NCBI GenBank assembly: GCA_000149265.1
Contig: CH000572.1
Span: 462,863-526,862 of the forward strand
From: Ciona savignyi
Taxonomy: Eukaryota > Chordata > Ascidiacea > Phlebobranchia > Cionidae
DNA length: 64,000 bases
Reading direction: 5' to 3'
In this document: positions 13,201 to 26,402 of the stretch, in pieces
Position numbering within the stretch: the first letter of the stretch is position 1
Layout of the letters: every line of letters starts with the position of its first letter
Position numbers and translations under genes: made by a program
Notes under the pieces: model-generated
Told to the model about the DNA's origin: nothing
Seen by the model: only the letters and a program-made list of their open reading frames with translations
The model's database searches: none

Positions 13201-16200
13201 GAGCGCGAGGTAATTTTTCATTAATTCATATTTTCATACAAATGGATTTGACACCTAACCAATATTTTCCTACTACTATCATTGGTAAATATATTTAGAC
13301 ACTCACGTGATAAAACGCAAGAGGGGCTTTTTGGTGACATCATTGCGTCTGTTACGTCACTTCCAACGCCCGGAGAGACCAGCGCGGGTGTGTCGATTAC
13401 TTTTGGTTCGACAATTGGGGCCTCAGGTTTTATTGCTGGGCATTCTGGCTCACTTTTCATTGATGAGTTTATATCAGTCCAACACGCTTTGCATTGCAGA
13501 GTAAAGGACATGCTCGGGGTAACTGATTTCTCATTGAGTCTGAGAAAAATGGCTTTAAATCGACTTTTAATGTACTTTATATTTTAAAATACGATTTAGA
13601 GGTTGTAATACGAACAAAGGTTTTAGTTATATTATATTAGCACTATACATTTTTAAAGTATTTATAAAAAATGTTTCGTACTTATAACCCGTGTGTTTAT
13701 CCACTAGTAACGAGTGTTCTGTATTATCATTTAGAAACGAGTGTTCTGTATTATCATTTATCATAATATTCCCAACCATCATTTACAACATACCGCCGCA
13801 AGATGATGATAAAGAGCTACACGTACCTGTTCATAACAAACTCGTCTCCTTTTCGCAACAACCTCTTGCACGTGACGCAGGCAAAGCAGCCCACGTGATA
13901 CACATACCCCGACGTCATAACACGCATGACCAATTCCTCTTTTTCGATCTTTGAACCACAGCCGGAGCACGTTCTCTTCGTTCTGTTAAGTAAGATACCG
14001 AATTAAAGTTTTGGTTAATTAAACAAGTTTTATCAGGTAGTGTTTCGAAGTCATGATGGTTTCATCACTGGGTCCAATTTTAACTTGATTGCTATATGTG
14101 ATTCGGTTGCACCAAGCACTCGGCCACACGACGTACTTTAGTAAAAACATCCTGAATTTTACAGAAACTCTATACTTATCACCCTTGATTGACAACGTTT
14201 TCAAGGACCTAGTTTCTAGGCGGTCGCTCAGGAATACCCGGCACCTGGATGGTTTGCCACCTTTAGAGTGGACAACGCGGTTCGTATTTCCACCGGTCAG
14301 TGTAACTGAGAGTGGTCAGTTCGGAAGTACTGTCGGGTTCTGAAAGCGTGGGAACTAATCGGCCAAGAATAAAATCCGCGTTGGGCCAAATTTTCCAAAT
14401 CATTTTTTGAGTTAAATATTGTTTAATTGTTGCTGTTGCAGAATATAATGTTTGAAATGCTTAAAAATATTATTAGACATTTGGTTCATCCGATTGTAAA
14501 GGATGCGATTAGTGCCTAAGTCCTTTGCATTCCTTTATAGGGAGAGAGTAAGTAATCTTTAAAACCCGTGACAACTCAGGGCTACAAACAAAATGATAAT
14601 GAAGCTACCCCGAACAAAGAGATGACCATGTAATCCTGTGTCCGCCGTGACATCGTCCACTTAGTAAGGTCACTTATGGTCTTGACCGACAACAAAAAAT
14701 CTGACCCTGCTGCGTTCGCGTGCAGCCGTCCGAGACGTCGGCCTTGTATCCGGTCTGGGTTTAATTAACCCAATACCCCTAGTTCCCATTCTTGACCCCA
14801 AACACGCGACTTGGATAATTTTCACACCTTAAGGTTGCCACTTGCTTTAACCCATTAGGAAATTGTGAATTCTAGACGAATAGAATTTGTGTATCAAAGG
14901 ATCTTTTGAAGAATCCATTAAAATCGGTTCGTGTAATTTGTTGTAGAGATATCCTGTTTTAACAAAGTTAAATCTAAATAATATACCCAGCATACTTGCA
15001 AAGAAAAGCTACTATATAAACTCAGTTCAACTTTCAAAGATTTCGACTACATTCCAGATAAATCTTATAAAAATTTAATTGCGCTTCGTTTCCTAGTCTT
15101 CCAGGTGTAAGTTGAAGTGGCCAGCTGACGGGCGCTTAACACCTGGAAACAGGGACTGTTATGCTTAATTCCACGGCGGACAATAGCATTGCCACGACCA
15201 ATCTTGTGTATGGTACACGGGGAAAAGGCCGGTTTCCTGGGTCAAGTTACTGAGCACGTTTTAATAACACCACAAGGCAGTGACTGAAATAAGCTGGTTG
15301 CACTAAGCATTGCCTGTTGCTTCTGCAAAACAAACTTCTCAATTACAGTTTCTTAACGGATCTTTGACCGGCAAAACACTAGTTTCTGGCACTTGGAAAT
15401 AAACCAATGCACCAGCAAGCCGATGCTTCTGTTACCCAAATTGTTTTGTTTATATGTTACGTTTTAACTATATTTCGAAAAAATTATAAATACCTGTATT
15501 TACGTTTTATGAAACTACCGAAAAAGGCAACAAAAATACAAAATGGTATACACTCAAGCGTACGTATTGCAAATATTATATTCTTACGCCTATAATTTAT
15601 TTTTTCCAATGGTTTAATCACAATAGGGTTATTTTTCATAAACATGGTATGAATTAAAGCAGTTGACTACAAACCATACCAGGCAAGGAGTTCGATACAA
15701 CACAGTATACCGTTTACCCAAAAAATCTGAATTAATTATATCTAAGTAGGTTGTTGTCTAAATATGCCCAGTCGCCCCTTTTTAATTTAAAAAATCGTTT
15801 CCAGTATAAACGGATGATTTTATTCAATGTGGCTTATGGCCGGTTCTCGCGCCCGCTGTGTGAAATATTTATAAGTATTATTTCTCGTCGGGGATTAAAC
15901 CCCGCACTTATAGCTGTATACATTAAACTTGTGCACGCTTTGTCTGCAAGTGTGAACGGTGGGAGTTTGTGTCAATTCATGCCAGTTGTGTAATAAAACA
16001 GAACCTCAACTCGATAAAATCTGTGGCGAAGAAATTTGAAAATTCAAAATGGCGACCACATTTTGGCTCCACCCAAATTAAAGCAAGATTTTATTTATAG
16101 GCCTAATTTCGCCCGGTCACCTCGGTAACTCTTACGTTCGTTTAAAGAAAACAAATTGTTTTTGTTGCTATATTTACTGTTTGTTTATACGAAAGGGCGT

Positions 16201-19200
16201 GATTTTAATAAGGTATGCCCGATCTCATAAGAACTATTGCCTTTTTATGGCACTTGTGGCCATGCATGCATTTATACAAAGGTGGGTTAAGTGATTGTCA
16301 ATTTTGTCGCTTCACCGCCATCTGCTCAAGAATTAGCTACGGTGCAAGATCGAAAACAAACTTAAAATCGGCCACGCCCGGAGACCGAAGATTCCGTCAG
16401 CCGCAAGCCAGTGCCCGATCTGATATTTACAACCCGTTACCCATCGGCACCGGAAAGGGAAATTTTGCCTAAACAAAATGCGCACCGCAAAATGGTGAAT
16501 TTCTCAAGTTTAAATACAGAGACAAAACGTCCTAGATTATATATTGTTCAAATTTTATATGAAACTATAGACTTGTCGACACTAAAAACACCGCGAAATT
16601 TTGAGCAAAACAAATACCATTAAATTATCTCCTTGTTTTATCAGAGCATAAAAGACTGCATTATCTTTGTGTCAACTTGACTTTGTTCTGGCTTTGACCG
16701 CTTTAGTCATTCGTTACCACACCGTAGCCTTTTTAATTAAACGTAAATAGAAATGTTGTCACTTTAAATTTAAAACAACTATTACGTTTAGCTTAAATGT
16801 ACCAGGTACGCTATATAGATCATGTCCTTAGTTTAAATTTTACATGAAAATTATGCCAGATTTGAAAGTAAACAGGTTAACCACCTTAAAATTGCAGACT
16901 CCGTTCGGCCATATGCCCTGCCCATGTTTTTGTTTAGGTTGCAGTAGACTGTATCCTGATATGTAATCATATTATCGTGCAAAAATAAACTTCGAGCTAA
17001 AATTGGCGAAACCTGTACGCTGTTTTATCTTAATTCGATTAACTCTGGGTTTTCAAAGATTACAGCGTGAAAGATGTGGTTTGATAACAAGTTTATGACG
17101 CAAAAATCGAACGACGATGTTTACGCTGCTAAACAAATTGAAATCCAAACAGGTTTCAGGACTTGAGTACAATTACACAGCACCGAGAAACAAAATATTT
17201 GGATTTGCCGCGTATTCAGTTGAGTTGAGAAACCTTTGAGTGACCGAACGCTTTTGGAATGGCTTTTGAATTTGCCGCTGCCCGACAAGACGCGTGGGTT
17301 GCTAAAGTAAACTGCCGTCGTGTTTCAGTTATACGTGTACTTAATGGTTTTTACCTTGTTTACAATCGATTGGAAACGTGATTTCACAAAAAAAAAAACG
17401 ATGCTTAACGATTCTAGTTTTAATATTCGCACAGAAATCGGAGGATTTTTGTTCTACGATATTCGCATTAAATCGTGTTGGTTACATTTAAGCGGAATAC
17501 TTCCTCCCTCGAATATTGATGGGCCTTAGCAGACGGGCACGATTATTATCCGCCACCCTGCCAATAAAAATACAATCTTACCGTCCGTCGAATCGAGCTG
17601 TCGTCCGGCGCGCTATCTCGCCACTGTGCCATTCATCAAATACGATGTAAACAGGCTCAATTTATAGACATTACATCATGCTCCACGAATCCAGTCGGGC
17701 GAGGGGCACGTAAACAAAAATCGTTTCTTCAAACGACCGTTGTAATTACCACTTTCAATTTAACGTAAACAAACGCAAGGCGGCTAGCGTTCTCGCACTT
17801 ACGACTGCGGTGCAGGGTAGTTCAATATACAAATACGATCTGGACATTGCTTTTCCTAAATTTAAATGATCTCTTTTCCTTAACGAATTTCAAATAATTT
17901 TAGCAAATTCGCTCAAATATCGTCGCTATGAATTACGTTTTAGAAAAGATTGTTTAACTATGAATTTCACCGTTTAAGGGCTATTTGCCGTTAAATAATC
18001 CAAATACCTTTTCAAAAGAATAAGAATACTTATTTAAATTAAATAATTTTTTAATCAACTAAAAAAATGGAATACTTTTTAAATATTTTTCCAAATTGTT
18101 TTTTTTACTGAGATATAACATCGGGAGTGATTGAGCAAAGGTTGCAGTGTAATCCAAACGTTTTGTCACTCATTATAACCGCCCACCCTGCTTCGTATTT
18201 AGCGTAAACTAATCAGTTACCACGCACTGGCCTCTTTGTGATTGCTGGCTAAATGGGGCCGAGTGGCCGTATTTTCGATGATTAGCAAAAGGATGTTTTG
18301 CTGATTCATGGCCGTGTTGTTTTTTAAAGAATAAGTTGTTAAACGAGAAATACCGGTGTAATACACACTAATCCTTGGGTATAAAAAAGTATTACATAAT
18401 TCGCCGTGTTCATTAGGTCGAAGACATCCGGCTTCGGGCAATAAAACGATCCAAATAAACTTAGAACCGCAAACTGTACGTTACAGTGACAAATCTCGAC
18501 TGCGAGCTCGACCTGGTCCGACCTTTCGCCGTCGCGACCCGGTGACCTGCTAAAGTTGTATTTTCCCGACAACGATGATTCTTTTACAACCCCTTGTTAC
18601 GTGTGCCCCAAACAGTTAGAAGTTTAATTTTCAAATTACTTTACTTTACGAGTTCCTTCCTATTTTCTATATAACCGTCAGTACACCTGATACTTTGTCA
18701 ACATTAAGCGCTGTAAAACAATTCCGGCGGAAATGGCGTCATAAAAATCTTAACCCACGTTACTTGCTACAACAATTTGCCTTCAAAATTGATCTAGTGC
18801 ATGGTCTAGACTGCTACCTTGTTTTGGAGAATTATTGTGCTATATACGGAAACTAAGGATATTTGATTTTCACAAAGCCGTCCGCTATATGTCAAACAAC
18901 TTAAACGCACATCTGAGACTATATACTTCACATATTAGGTCGGCTTAAAATAACACGTTATTGGGGCGATCGCTAAAAATTGACGTACCGAACGGTTCGG
19001 CGCGGCCGTTTCGCCAACCGTCCATTCATCTTCTTGACAGCAGCGTCTCGTACCTCAGCGGTACCAAATACACAGCATGGTTATGCAGACACCGCGATTT
19101 TGTCCGCCCGAATTAAGCTTGTACGACCAATTCGTGTTTATTTAGTGCAAATAAGCGCAGGTGTCGAAGCCGGCTGGGAGAAATCTTGGTAAGGTGTATC

Positions 19201-22200
19201 GGGTTACAACTGCATTGAAAATTTAATTCTTAAGTGCGCGAATAAAAGTAAAGGAGGAACGCCCCACATATGAACCGTGTTTAATTCTATTTAAGATATT
19301 TATGTGTGTTTTTAAAATTTCATAGTAAAAAATGTTTTGTTTCTTTTTTTAGCTAAGAAGTTTTGAATGTATGCAATGTTTTTCTTTAAGGAATATCAAG
19401 ATATGTAAGTGGTAAATATACATTTCGGTGTAAATTAAATTTGCGTTTTAATGAATCGTTCTTCTGTTAAAGATACCAAACACATCTTCAATTATCGTGT
19501 AAAGCGAATTTAGTTCTGTCCAAATCGCTCGCGTTGTTGTATTTGTAGAAAAGAGCGTGTCCTGCAGTTTTTTATGCGCGACATTATCACAGTTCACTGT
19601 CGGGTTACCTCCGAGTTTGATTGAGCGAAGCGACGCCGTCGGCACAGATCGTTCCCCGCCGCTGTGATACCGCTGCAACACCTGTACGATACTGTTGCAG
19701 CAGCATCAACTCTTTTATCGACGATTATCAGCGTTTACGATCCGAGCAAAATATTAACATGTGCAGTATTACGAAGTTGTCGATCACCATTTAATGGTTG
19801 AAAAACATATTGTTTTCTATGTAAATTAGTTTCTTTAAAATTTACTGGGTAAAATTGCATCCAAATTTGGTTAAGTTTTCTCAAGATGTTAAGGTCAGTT
19901 TGCGTCCATATAGAGTTGGATAACCAGTTAACTGTGTAAACGCATACAAATATGGTTACCAAAATGGGTGAGTTGAACTTAGACTTGTCTGGTACTTCCG
20001 GGTTCGAATAACTCCTCACGATTATTGCGTCACTTATCGGTAACGCCTTGACACTTCTCCGATTCCCCCCGCAGTCTAGAACAGCGGGGTATTGACATTA
20101 TGAGGTCATAATACTGCATTGTGAGATCGGGCTGGCATACCAGCAAGAACAATAGGACGGCTATACGCGTGTGCCATGTATCAGTATTACCCAAAATTGG
20201 CTTAGAATTCGGGAATGGCTTCCCACGGAGAGAAAGCCGGATAACGGAGAGAATATGGAACAGCTACTTGGTTTGTGTAAGAAATTAAGCGCTGTCTTCG
20301 TTTTCTCTTTACCCAACCCCTAAACAGTAGTTGCGTCAAACGCGGACGCGGCATGTAAAACTCCCATCAACGCTGCTGTATTCGCCTTCGCGTTAAGGAC
20401 GCAATTTTCATATCGATGCTCAAAAATGCCGAAATGCCATCCCCGAGATTTTCGATATCGTCCCAGCCATTATCACGGACCATACATCAAATTCTGGCCG
20501 CGGTAACTCGAGCCCAGGCAACCCGGGTGAGCAGCTCACCGTGCCCAATGTTTATTGCCGAGATTCGGCCGATAACGAGATCATGGTTTCCTCGTTCGCG
20601 GGTAAACACTCGCCGAAATACACAGCTGCAGGTAGGTCGGCGTATTGGCGGCTCCGAGGTCTGATCAATTGTCTAATGTGCCAAGCCATTCATCATGTTC
20701 GAAATGTGGCGACGATAAGCGAGCCACCTATCGACCGCTAAGCCCACGCCACAAAAGGTCGAACGTTTTATACGGCAGAGATCTTGTCTGCTGTGTACCA
20801 GCGAACCCATGCGAAGTTTTTCGACACAAAATGTTGACACTCGCCGCATTTGACGTAGCCAAAACATAGCCATGTTTAGATAAACGACAGATTACTATTT
20901 CTCCTTTTAATATTGACAAAATATCAGACATGTATGCAGGGGTTACGAGAACAGAAGTGCGTGCCTTAAAATTTCTCAGCGGTAAAACAAGCGAGGCTGA
21001 TAAGATATTTGCCAAAGCTGCATCGGTATATGACCGGTTTGTTTATCGAAGACGTGTTGTAGGTATGCTACCATATAAAATCGATTTAAAAACCGAGGAG
21101 CAACTTAAACGACACAACGACTACCTAAGACACTGGCTTCTCACTGAATAAATGTCGACCATTGTCGCTGTTATAATATTTACCAGCAAATACCCGCTAT
21201 CGGCATTTAACCCTTCAGCGCTTATCACATGGCGTTAATGACCGATTATGACGCAATTTGGCCCGTGCGCGTACATCTACATATTGTGTATTGACAATCA
21301 ACTTCCGCAAATATTATGATAAAGCATTTAACAATTTGCGACCAAAAAAATGAAGTGTGTCCATAAAACCGCCTGACAAAACATTTTTTCTTCCACAAAA
21401 CAACGTTAAACAGATTCCATCTGTCTTTACCGTTTTCCCGAACGATAACGGATAGCAAACACTCCCGGGCTAAGATAAAATCCATAAGCGGACTTTGTCA
21501 TATTTTTCTTGTTTGCACTAAACTCCCCAACTCCCCGTGCAATAATTAAGCTAATTAACCATCGGGGATTCTCGTTTATTGCGTTCGGAACAGTTCGGTT
21601 TGTGTTTTCAAAAATCAATGCAATTTAACTTGACCGAAGACATTCGTCATTTTTTAGCATTGAAACATATTAACTTTGAAAATCTGTTTAAACTCAACTT
21701 CCAATACAAGAATTTTCGGGTTTGGTAAATACGGAAGCGTGACATAAGCTACGACACGCCCCGTTCTCGGATGTTTGCTGCTGGAATTAACACCCAGTTA
21801 TGGCAAACAGCCAATATTAGAGCGGTTACTGATAAAAGATAATTAGAACATATGTCAAGCCCAAATTCCACCAGGCATATGTTTCCTGCATGATTTCGTC
21901 GACGCTATTCCAAAAATTACCATAAAGAAATTTTGCATTCCTTAAAAGATGTGGTGAAAAGTAGCGAAGATTTAATTTACCGATGCAAATTAACCCCGCA
22001 ATTTATGGCATGATACGATAATTTTGATAAAACAAAGTTAATCCAACTTTAAATTTAAAATTGTAAATTTGTGCTACATAAAAACATTTTACTGCCTCTG
22101 GTTGCACAGTGTTTAACTTACTGTTGGTAGTCGTGCTTGCAGAAGAGTTGCCCATCGCTAAAGTAACAGGAGCGTTGGAGTTTCCGTCGGCAGATGGCGC

Positions 22201-23141
22201 ACTTTGCACAACTTTCGTGCCACGACAAACCACCGATATGAAGCAAGTATTTGTCCTGCAGGAAAATGTTCACGGATATTAGGGGGAATTTTCACATACA
22301 ACGAATAAAATATGTATCGAAATTTTATAGCACATAAGCATACCGCCAACGATTTGCTAAAAATTAGTAATATATCATATAAAAACACAAATATCGAATG
22401 GACGAAAAAGTGTGAATTATATGTGTATCAATACGTTTGCACGTATTTATAATATATAATTATAGTTTGATACCAAGAAATTATAATGTCAGTTTAATAT
22501 TATGTTACTAGAGTATAAAAATGACCAAATCGACACAAACCGTCATTTTCAAAGAGAAAAAACAACAACCAATATTTAAGAAAAAATAAAAACTGCTTTA
22601 GATTTACCTCTATTGGAATATCGCAGCCTTGACACAAATTCGCCATTTGAACTGAATGGTTTTGCTGCAGAGGTGTATTACTCGGGCAATGCGATATGCT
22701 GCTGAAGCAAAGAGCTTCCGACACATCTTCTGCGTCTCTTGCTCCTAACAAACTCTCGTCGCTTTTGCATGAGGATGGCGACTTCCTCCATATAACATCG
22801 TCGGTTATTGGCGAATTGTCCGTTTTCATATTCTCTGCCAGTTGGTTTTGTCGCGCACTGCTCTGGTCTGAGTATACGCCATTGGGCGATGCATTGGATA
22901 AGTTGTCGAACTGACCCAAGTCCCCGAATTCCCCGATCTGGGACCAGTTTGATGACGTAACACTTGATGATGTCATGAAACGATCATCAGGGTATTGTTC
23001 CCTGCCGAGCATGGCTACTTCGTTAGCAGAATTAAAACACATCTCTCTATTCGATACGTGCATGATACTCGACTCTTGATCGCTTGTTTTTAAATTTCTT
23101 CGAGATACGTTCGATTTCTTACCAAAACTGGAACGCAGCAT
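10210..23141 (-). CDS. Lmx1: LIM-homeodomain transcription factor, Lmx1 family
   Basis: Nine coding exons join in consistent phase: 23141-22608, 22255-22122, 13982-13827, 13539-13307, 12974-12875, 12434-12305, 11700-11555, 11040-10873 and 10532-10210. They give about 640 residues once one extra base is discounted. LIM1 is at about 170-220 (C170, C173, H191, C194, C197, C200, C217, D220) and LIM2 at about 228-294. An acidic linker precedes the homeodomain at about 401-460 ([12 protein letters not shown] in helix 3). The C-terminus [11 protein letters not shown] is diagnostic of LMX1A/B. The product should be a nuclear factor binding AT-rich sites; vertebrate LMX1 patterns dorsal neural tube, limb and dopaminergic neurons. 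A 169-residue N-terminal extension precedes LIM1, making it much longer than vertebrate LMX1 (about 380-400). The start ATG follows an in-frame TAA. Exon 7 as given is one base too long. Confidence 0.95.
11555..11700 (-). CDS. Lmx1: Lmx1 exon 7: second half of homeodomain, apparent +1 frame break
   Basis: This exon begins GTTCCGTGAG after a good acceptor (TTTCCGTAG), while the upstream exon ends in phase 0 at Lys429 (GTCGAAAG before GTTAGT). Read directly, the frame hits TGA at once. Without one C at 11696-11697 it reads Val-Arg-Glu-Thr-Leu, the conserved Lmx homeodomain sequence. The total coding length then becomes 1923 nt, exactly 641 codons including the stop. The remainder encodes helix 3 and the Gln/Ala/Lys-rich segment after it, ending in phase 1 before GTAAGCC. 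The extra base is probably an assembly or base-calling error; a null allele is the alternative. Confidence 0.85.
13983..22121 (-). other. Lmx1: Lmx1 intron 2, 8.1 kb, candidate regulatory intron
   Basis: This intron separates the LIM1 exon from the LIM2 exon and is far longer than the other Lmx1 introns downstream of it (up to about 1.0 kb). No exon of Lmx1 is missing across it: the 2-nt CA at the end of exon 2 joins A of exon 3 to give Gln223. Open frames inside it are short. A CpG-richer patch lies at about 20.2-20.8 kb. Size and position make it a plausible home for enhancers, but I recognise no specific site. Confidence 0.55.
22256..22607 (-). other. Lmx1: Lmx1 intron 1
   Basis: This is a 352-bp phase-0 intron splitting the LIM1 finger between the second and third zinc ligands, with donor GTAAATC and acceptor TTCCTGCAG. 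The rest is AT-rich DNA without other features. Confidence 0.85.
22608..23141 (-). CDS. Lmx1: Lmx1 exon 1: long N-terminal extension plus first LIM1 cysteines
   Basis: This 178-codon exon starts at ATG 23141 and ends in phase 0 before GTAAATC. Residues 1-169 are Ser/Asn/Asp/Gln-rich with no recognised domain and look intrinsically disordered. The final CQGCDIPIE carries the first two zinc ligands of LIM1 and continues directly into DKYLL of exon 2. Vertebrate LMX1 proteins have only about 30-40 residues before LIM1, so the extension is lineage-specific or at least unusual. Confidence 0.88.
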
Positions 23142-25962
23142 TTATTACTGGAGCATCCAGCAAAACTATAAATTCTGCTTGAAATCTGTATAACAACATT
23201 AAACACTTATCAGTGCATCCGAATTTAATAAAACGCACATCGGATCTATACAATGAATATGATTAGACGTAAGCGTATTTCAATATATCTGCCAGATCTC
23301 TAACTAGGTTTTTCTTTACTGAAGACGTTGTCAGAAGATGCGTAGTCCTTTATACGCCGCGAAACTTTCTCTCAAGTAAAATGGCGGGCCATGGCGGGCA
23401 CGACGACCCAGTGTGCTCGCATTATGCGGTCACAGAGTGATCGAATTCTGACAGTCGCCGCCGGTAAAATACAACGTCGGGTCGTTAGTGCGTTTTTCTC
23501 TTTCCGATCTCATTCAAGTGTATTTTGTACTCAAAGCAGGGGCATTCATCTCTTTACTCGCCGGGCCCAAGTCAAAACATTTATTTCCCACCATTGTACA
23601 AATCAAGCATATTCTGTAAAGTTTTAAATCCGCGAGTAGGATTCGGGCTTTCAATTATTCATAGTATTTAGAAGAGTCAGTATAATCCGCCCAAGTTTAT
23701 TTGCAACTGTAAATAATATCGTGAGACTGCTGAACGATTTTGTATGGAATGAGTAAATATAGGAATTGTTATAGAATACCATAATACGGGCACATTGCAT
23801 TGACTTAGATAGACAATAATCATAAGCGAAACTGATTGAACTTATCAGGTAACCACCGCTTGCTTGTCGAGCTTTGCTAATCCCGATTAACCGTTACAAA
23901 ATCTTGTACGTATTTAAAGTTTCTAGCAGCGATGTTAACAAAAGCACGGATGCTTTCAGCTTCTAGTACATTTAGTTGCGGATCTTATCGCATAACCCTC
24001 TCGCTGATCGTCGCAAATCAACCTCGGTGTCCGTAGCATTCATAGAGACCGTAACAAATGGATTTCCGAACTTGTTCTAATCACCGTGTAACCGATCCAG
24101 ACAGCGCTTTCTGTCCTGGGTAGTCTGCGGAACTGTTACCAGCTGCGAAACCTATACTTACGCTTCCCCCTGAGCATTTTTCTTACAGCAGCGGGTGATT
24201 TTCGTCGACAAAAATCCTGATTTATAATTATAGGCTACGGAACTTACTGTTTCTTAGGTTACTACTTTATAACACTACGACATATAAATGCATAATATTG
24301 ACATAGTCTCAAACACGCCTTTAGGCTACATGGCTTAATATGCAAGTAATATTTGGTTTATTTGTTAAAACTAAATTTTGGTTTAATGTACTCTTAGATT
24401 CTATATATAATAGGCATATTCGACTATTCTATTGGCTATATTCCCTTACGACTGTGACAGTTTTACACAAGCGTTCGTATCGTCGTTACTGACAGCCTTC
24501 GGACTACAAGATAAGATCGCAAATCCCTTTGAGGTTGCAATCTCGCCTTCATATGCAAAAGAAAAACCCTTCGCACCAAACAAATGGCGTTAATGTGACG
24601 ATAAGCTAAATCTAAGACAGGATAAGGTAATGTCAGAAGAAGTCGCGGTATAATGTAGTGCAGCAACATTTATTTTATCTTTTAAACATTTTTTTAATGT
24701 TCTAGGCTGTGTCACCAAATTAAAACACATCAAAGACATTGGCCTATCACTACCTTTTTGAACTGTGTCGTTATTTAAAAGTTACACTTGTATAGCTATA
24801 TAGTTATCGCAGAAGGTGTAACTTTCCCTATCCGCCTTCTCCGTTCGTGTGTCACTGTTAAGCAGTGTGGAATCCGGATGCACCCTGATCAATGACAACA
24901 AAATGTTGTGTCACTGTCGGGTGCGGGGCATAAGATACCCTGCCTTGATCCAACGGTGTAATTTTAACCGTCCAAAACCATGGCTGCTACGTTGGTGATA
25001 ATATTTAAAAACTAAAATAGCTCAATGCTAATCTGCAGTTATATTGTCTGGTCATACCATCGATCTTAGAAAACAGCTGAAACATATAGCTTTACAGATA
25101 AACAAATAAATCTATTTTACTTGCAAAAATTGTTATGCAAATTTTATGTGTGGGATATGATATTTATGTTTATCCATGTGAATGGAAAAACGCAAGGGTC
25201 GTTAACAAACAGGCAATCGTCAGACTACCTCTCGCACTCCGTCGAGTTACCCGAGATTGCAGTATGTTGTGCATGATTTAGACGTTTGTTCAATTTTGTA
25301 GAATCTATTATTCTACTGGGTTTATCCGACGGTGGTCGCGGGGTATTCTGGCGATTACCCGTGTGTTAACGTCCCTTGCGTCTTTCCAATCACGAAGTTA
25401 ACATGACTATCCTATCCCATTCTAACTCATTTCGAACCCACGACTCTTCGGCTGAAAGTCGACGCACTAATCAATCAAGCTAATCGATAAAGAACACCAA
25501 CACAATTGAAATATTGAAACAGGCATCAGTTTGAGTAATGTAATTTTAAATAAAATTGTGTTACTAAAAATTCGCAAATCCTACAAAAATGTCGCAAATC
25601 CTGCAAAAAATATATTTCTACTATATCTATGTTTTACCGTTGCCGCCAACTGAAGTATGTTTTCAAAAGCATTGTGGGCCAGGTTTTTATTTTGATTGTT
25701 GCTGTTGTTTATATTTTGCGTAAAATTTAGTGTAAACAGTTAAAACATACCAGCAACGATATTAGGTTTTTGTTTTAGTTGCCCAATTAAGTAAATGTTG
25801 TTTCTAGCTTAGTTAATCCATCAATTAATATTTAGCAAATACCTACTCAATATACAAACTAAATAATGTGTGCACTTCAGAAAGTAATCTGGTACATACT
25901 TAATTTCATAGCAAAAATGTACACCCTTATTTTACAGGCAGACTGCTAAGATTGTCAATTGG

Positions 25963-26040
25963 GGTGCCTCTAATTACCACAGGAGCATTTGGAACCCTAA
26001 CTCTAACCCTTGAAGCGATCCTGTAGTGATTGGAGGTACC
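25963..26040. repeat. Short foldback repeat related to the one in the SSNA1 intron
   Basis: The left arm reads GGTGCCTCTAATTACCACAG. The right arm, reversed, reads GGTACCTCCAATCACTACAG and continues AGGATCGCTT. Between them lies a CCCTAACTCTAACCC-type stretch. The same arms and the same kind of C/T-A-A-rich core occur in the larger foldback at about 30390-30682, so these are two members of one small non-autonomous family. No transposase is encoded. Confidence 0.6.
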
Positions 26041-26360
26041 AGCTAACTGCACTCTCTTGGGTACTTTTTATATTGCACAAATTTCACAATACCAGTAGAA
26101 ATGTGGCAAATATACTTAGTAGGTGACTTATTCTCCGGTACACAGGTAATGCAATACTAAACAATAAATACATACCGGTATCGAAAACTGACTAGATATA
26201 TAGAAATGATTTTAATGTGTAAAATTTAGGCTTAACTTGACAATCATCCCAAGAATAAAGTTTATTTAAGTGATACAGTATTGTATGGGGTTTTATTATA
26301 ATATACAGCTAATGATGAATGGCATTTAACTATTACTATGTATCTCTATCAAATTAATGT

Positions 26361-26370
26361 TCTTTTTCAG
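26361..26370 (+). promoter_or_regulatory. 3' splice acceptor upstream of the WRAP73 start
   Basis: TCTTTTTCAG ends 32 bp before the WRAP73 ATG at 26403. No matching 5' exon is evident upstream. It is either the acceptor of a 5'-UTR intron or a spliced-leader trans-splicing acceptor, which is common in ascidians. Confidence 0.6.
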
Positions 26371-26402
26371 ATTAAATAGTTTTATTGGTCAAGAAATCCG
26401 GA

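Larger units (their letters stand above)
23142..26370. other. Divergent intergenic region between Lmx1 and WRAP73
   Basis: Lmx1 runs left and WRAP73 runs right from this 3.2-kb interval, so it should hold the promoters or outrons of both. I see no coding exon. A CpG-richer patch at about 23.3-23.6 kb lies 200-500 bp upstream of the Lmx1 start codon and may be its promoter. A small foldback element is annotated separately at 25963-26040. Confidence 0.5.

Noticed and set aside
18980..19192. 70-codon Arg-rich plus-strand frame in Lmx1 intron 2
   Set aside because: Composition follows local GC content; no homology recognised.
20930..21151. 73-codon plus-strand frame with protein-like composition inside Lmx1 intron 2
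   Set aside because: No recognised domain, promoter or partner exon, and it overlaps a minus-strand frame of similar length. Not strong enough to call a nested gene without transcript evidence.
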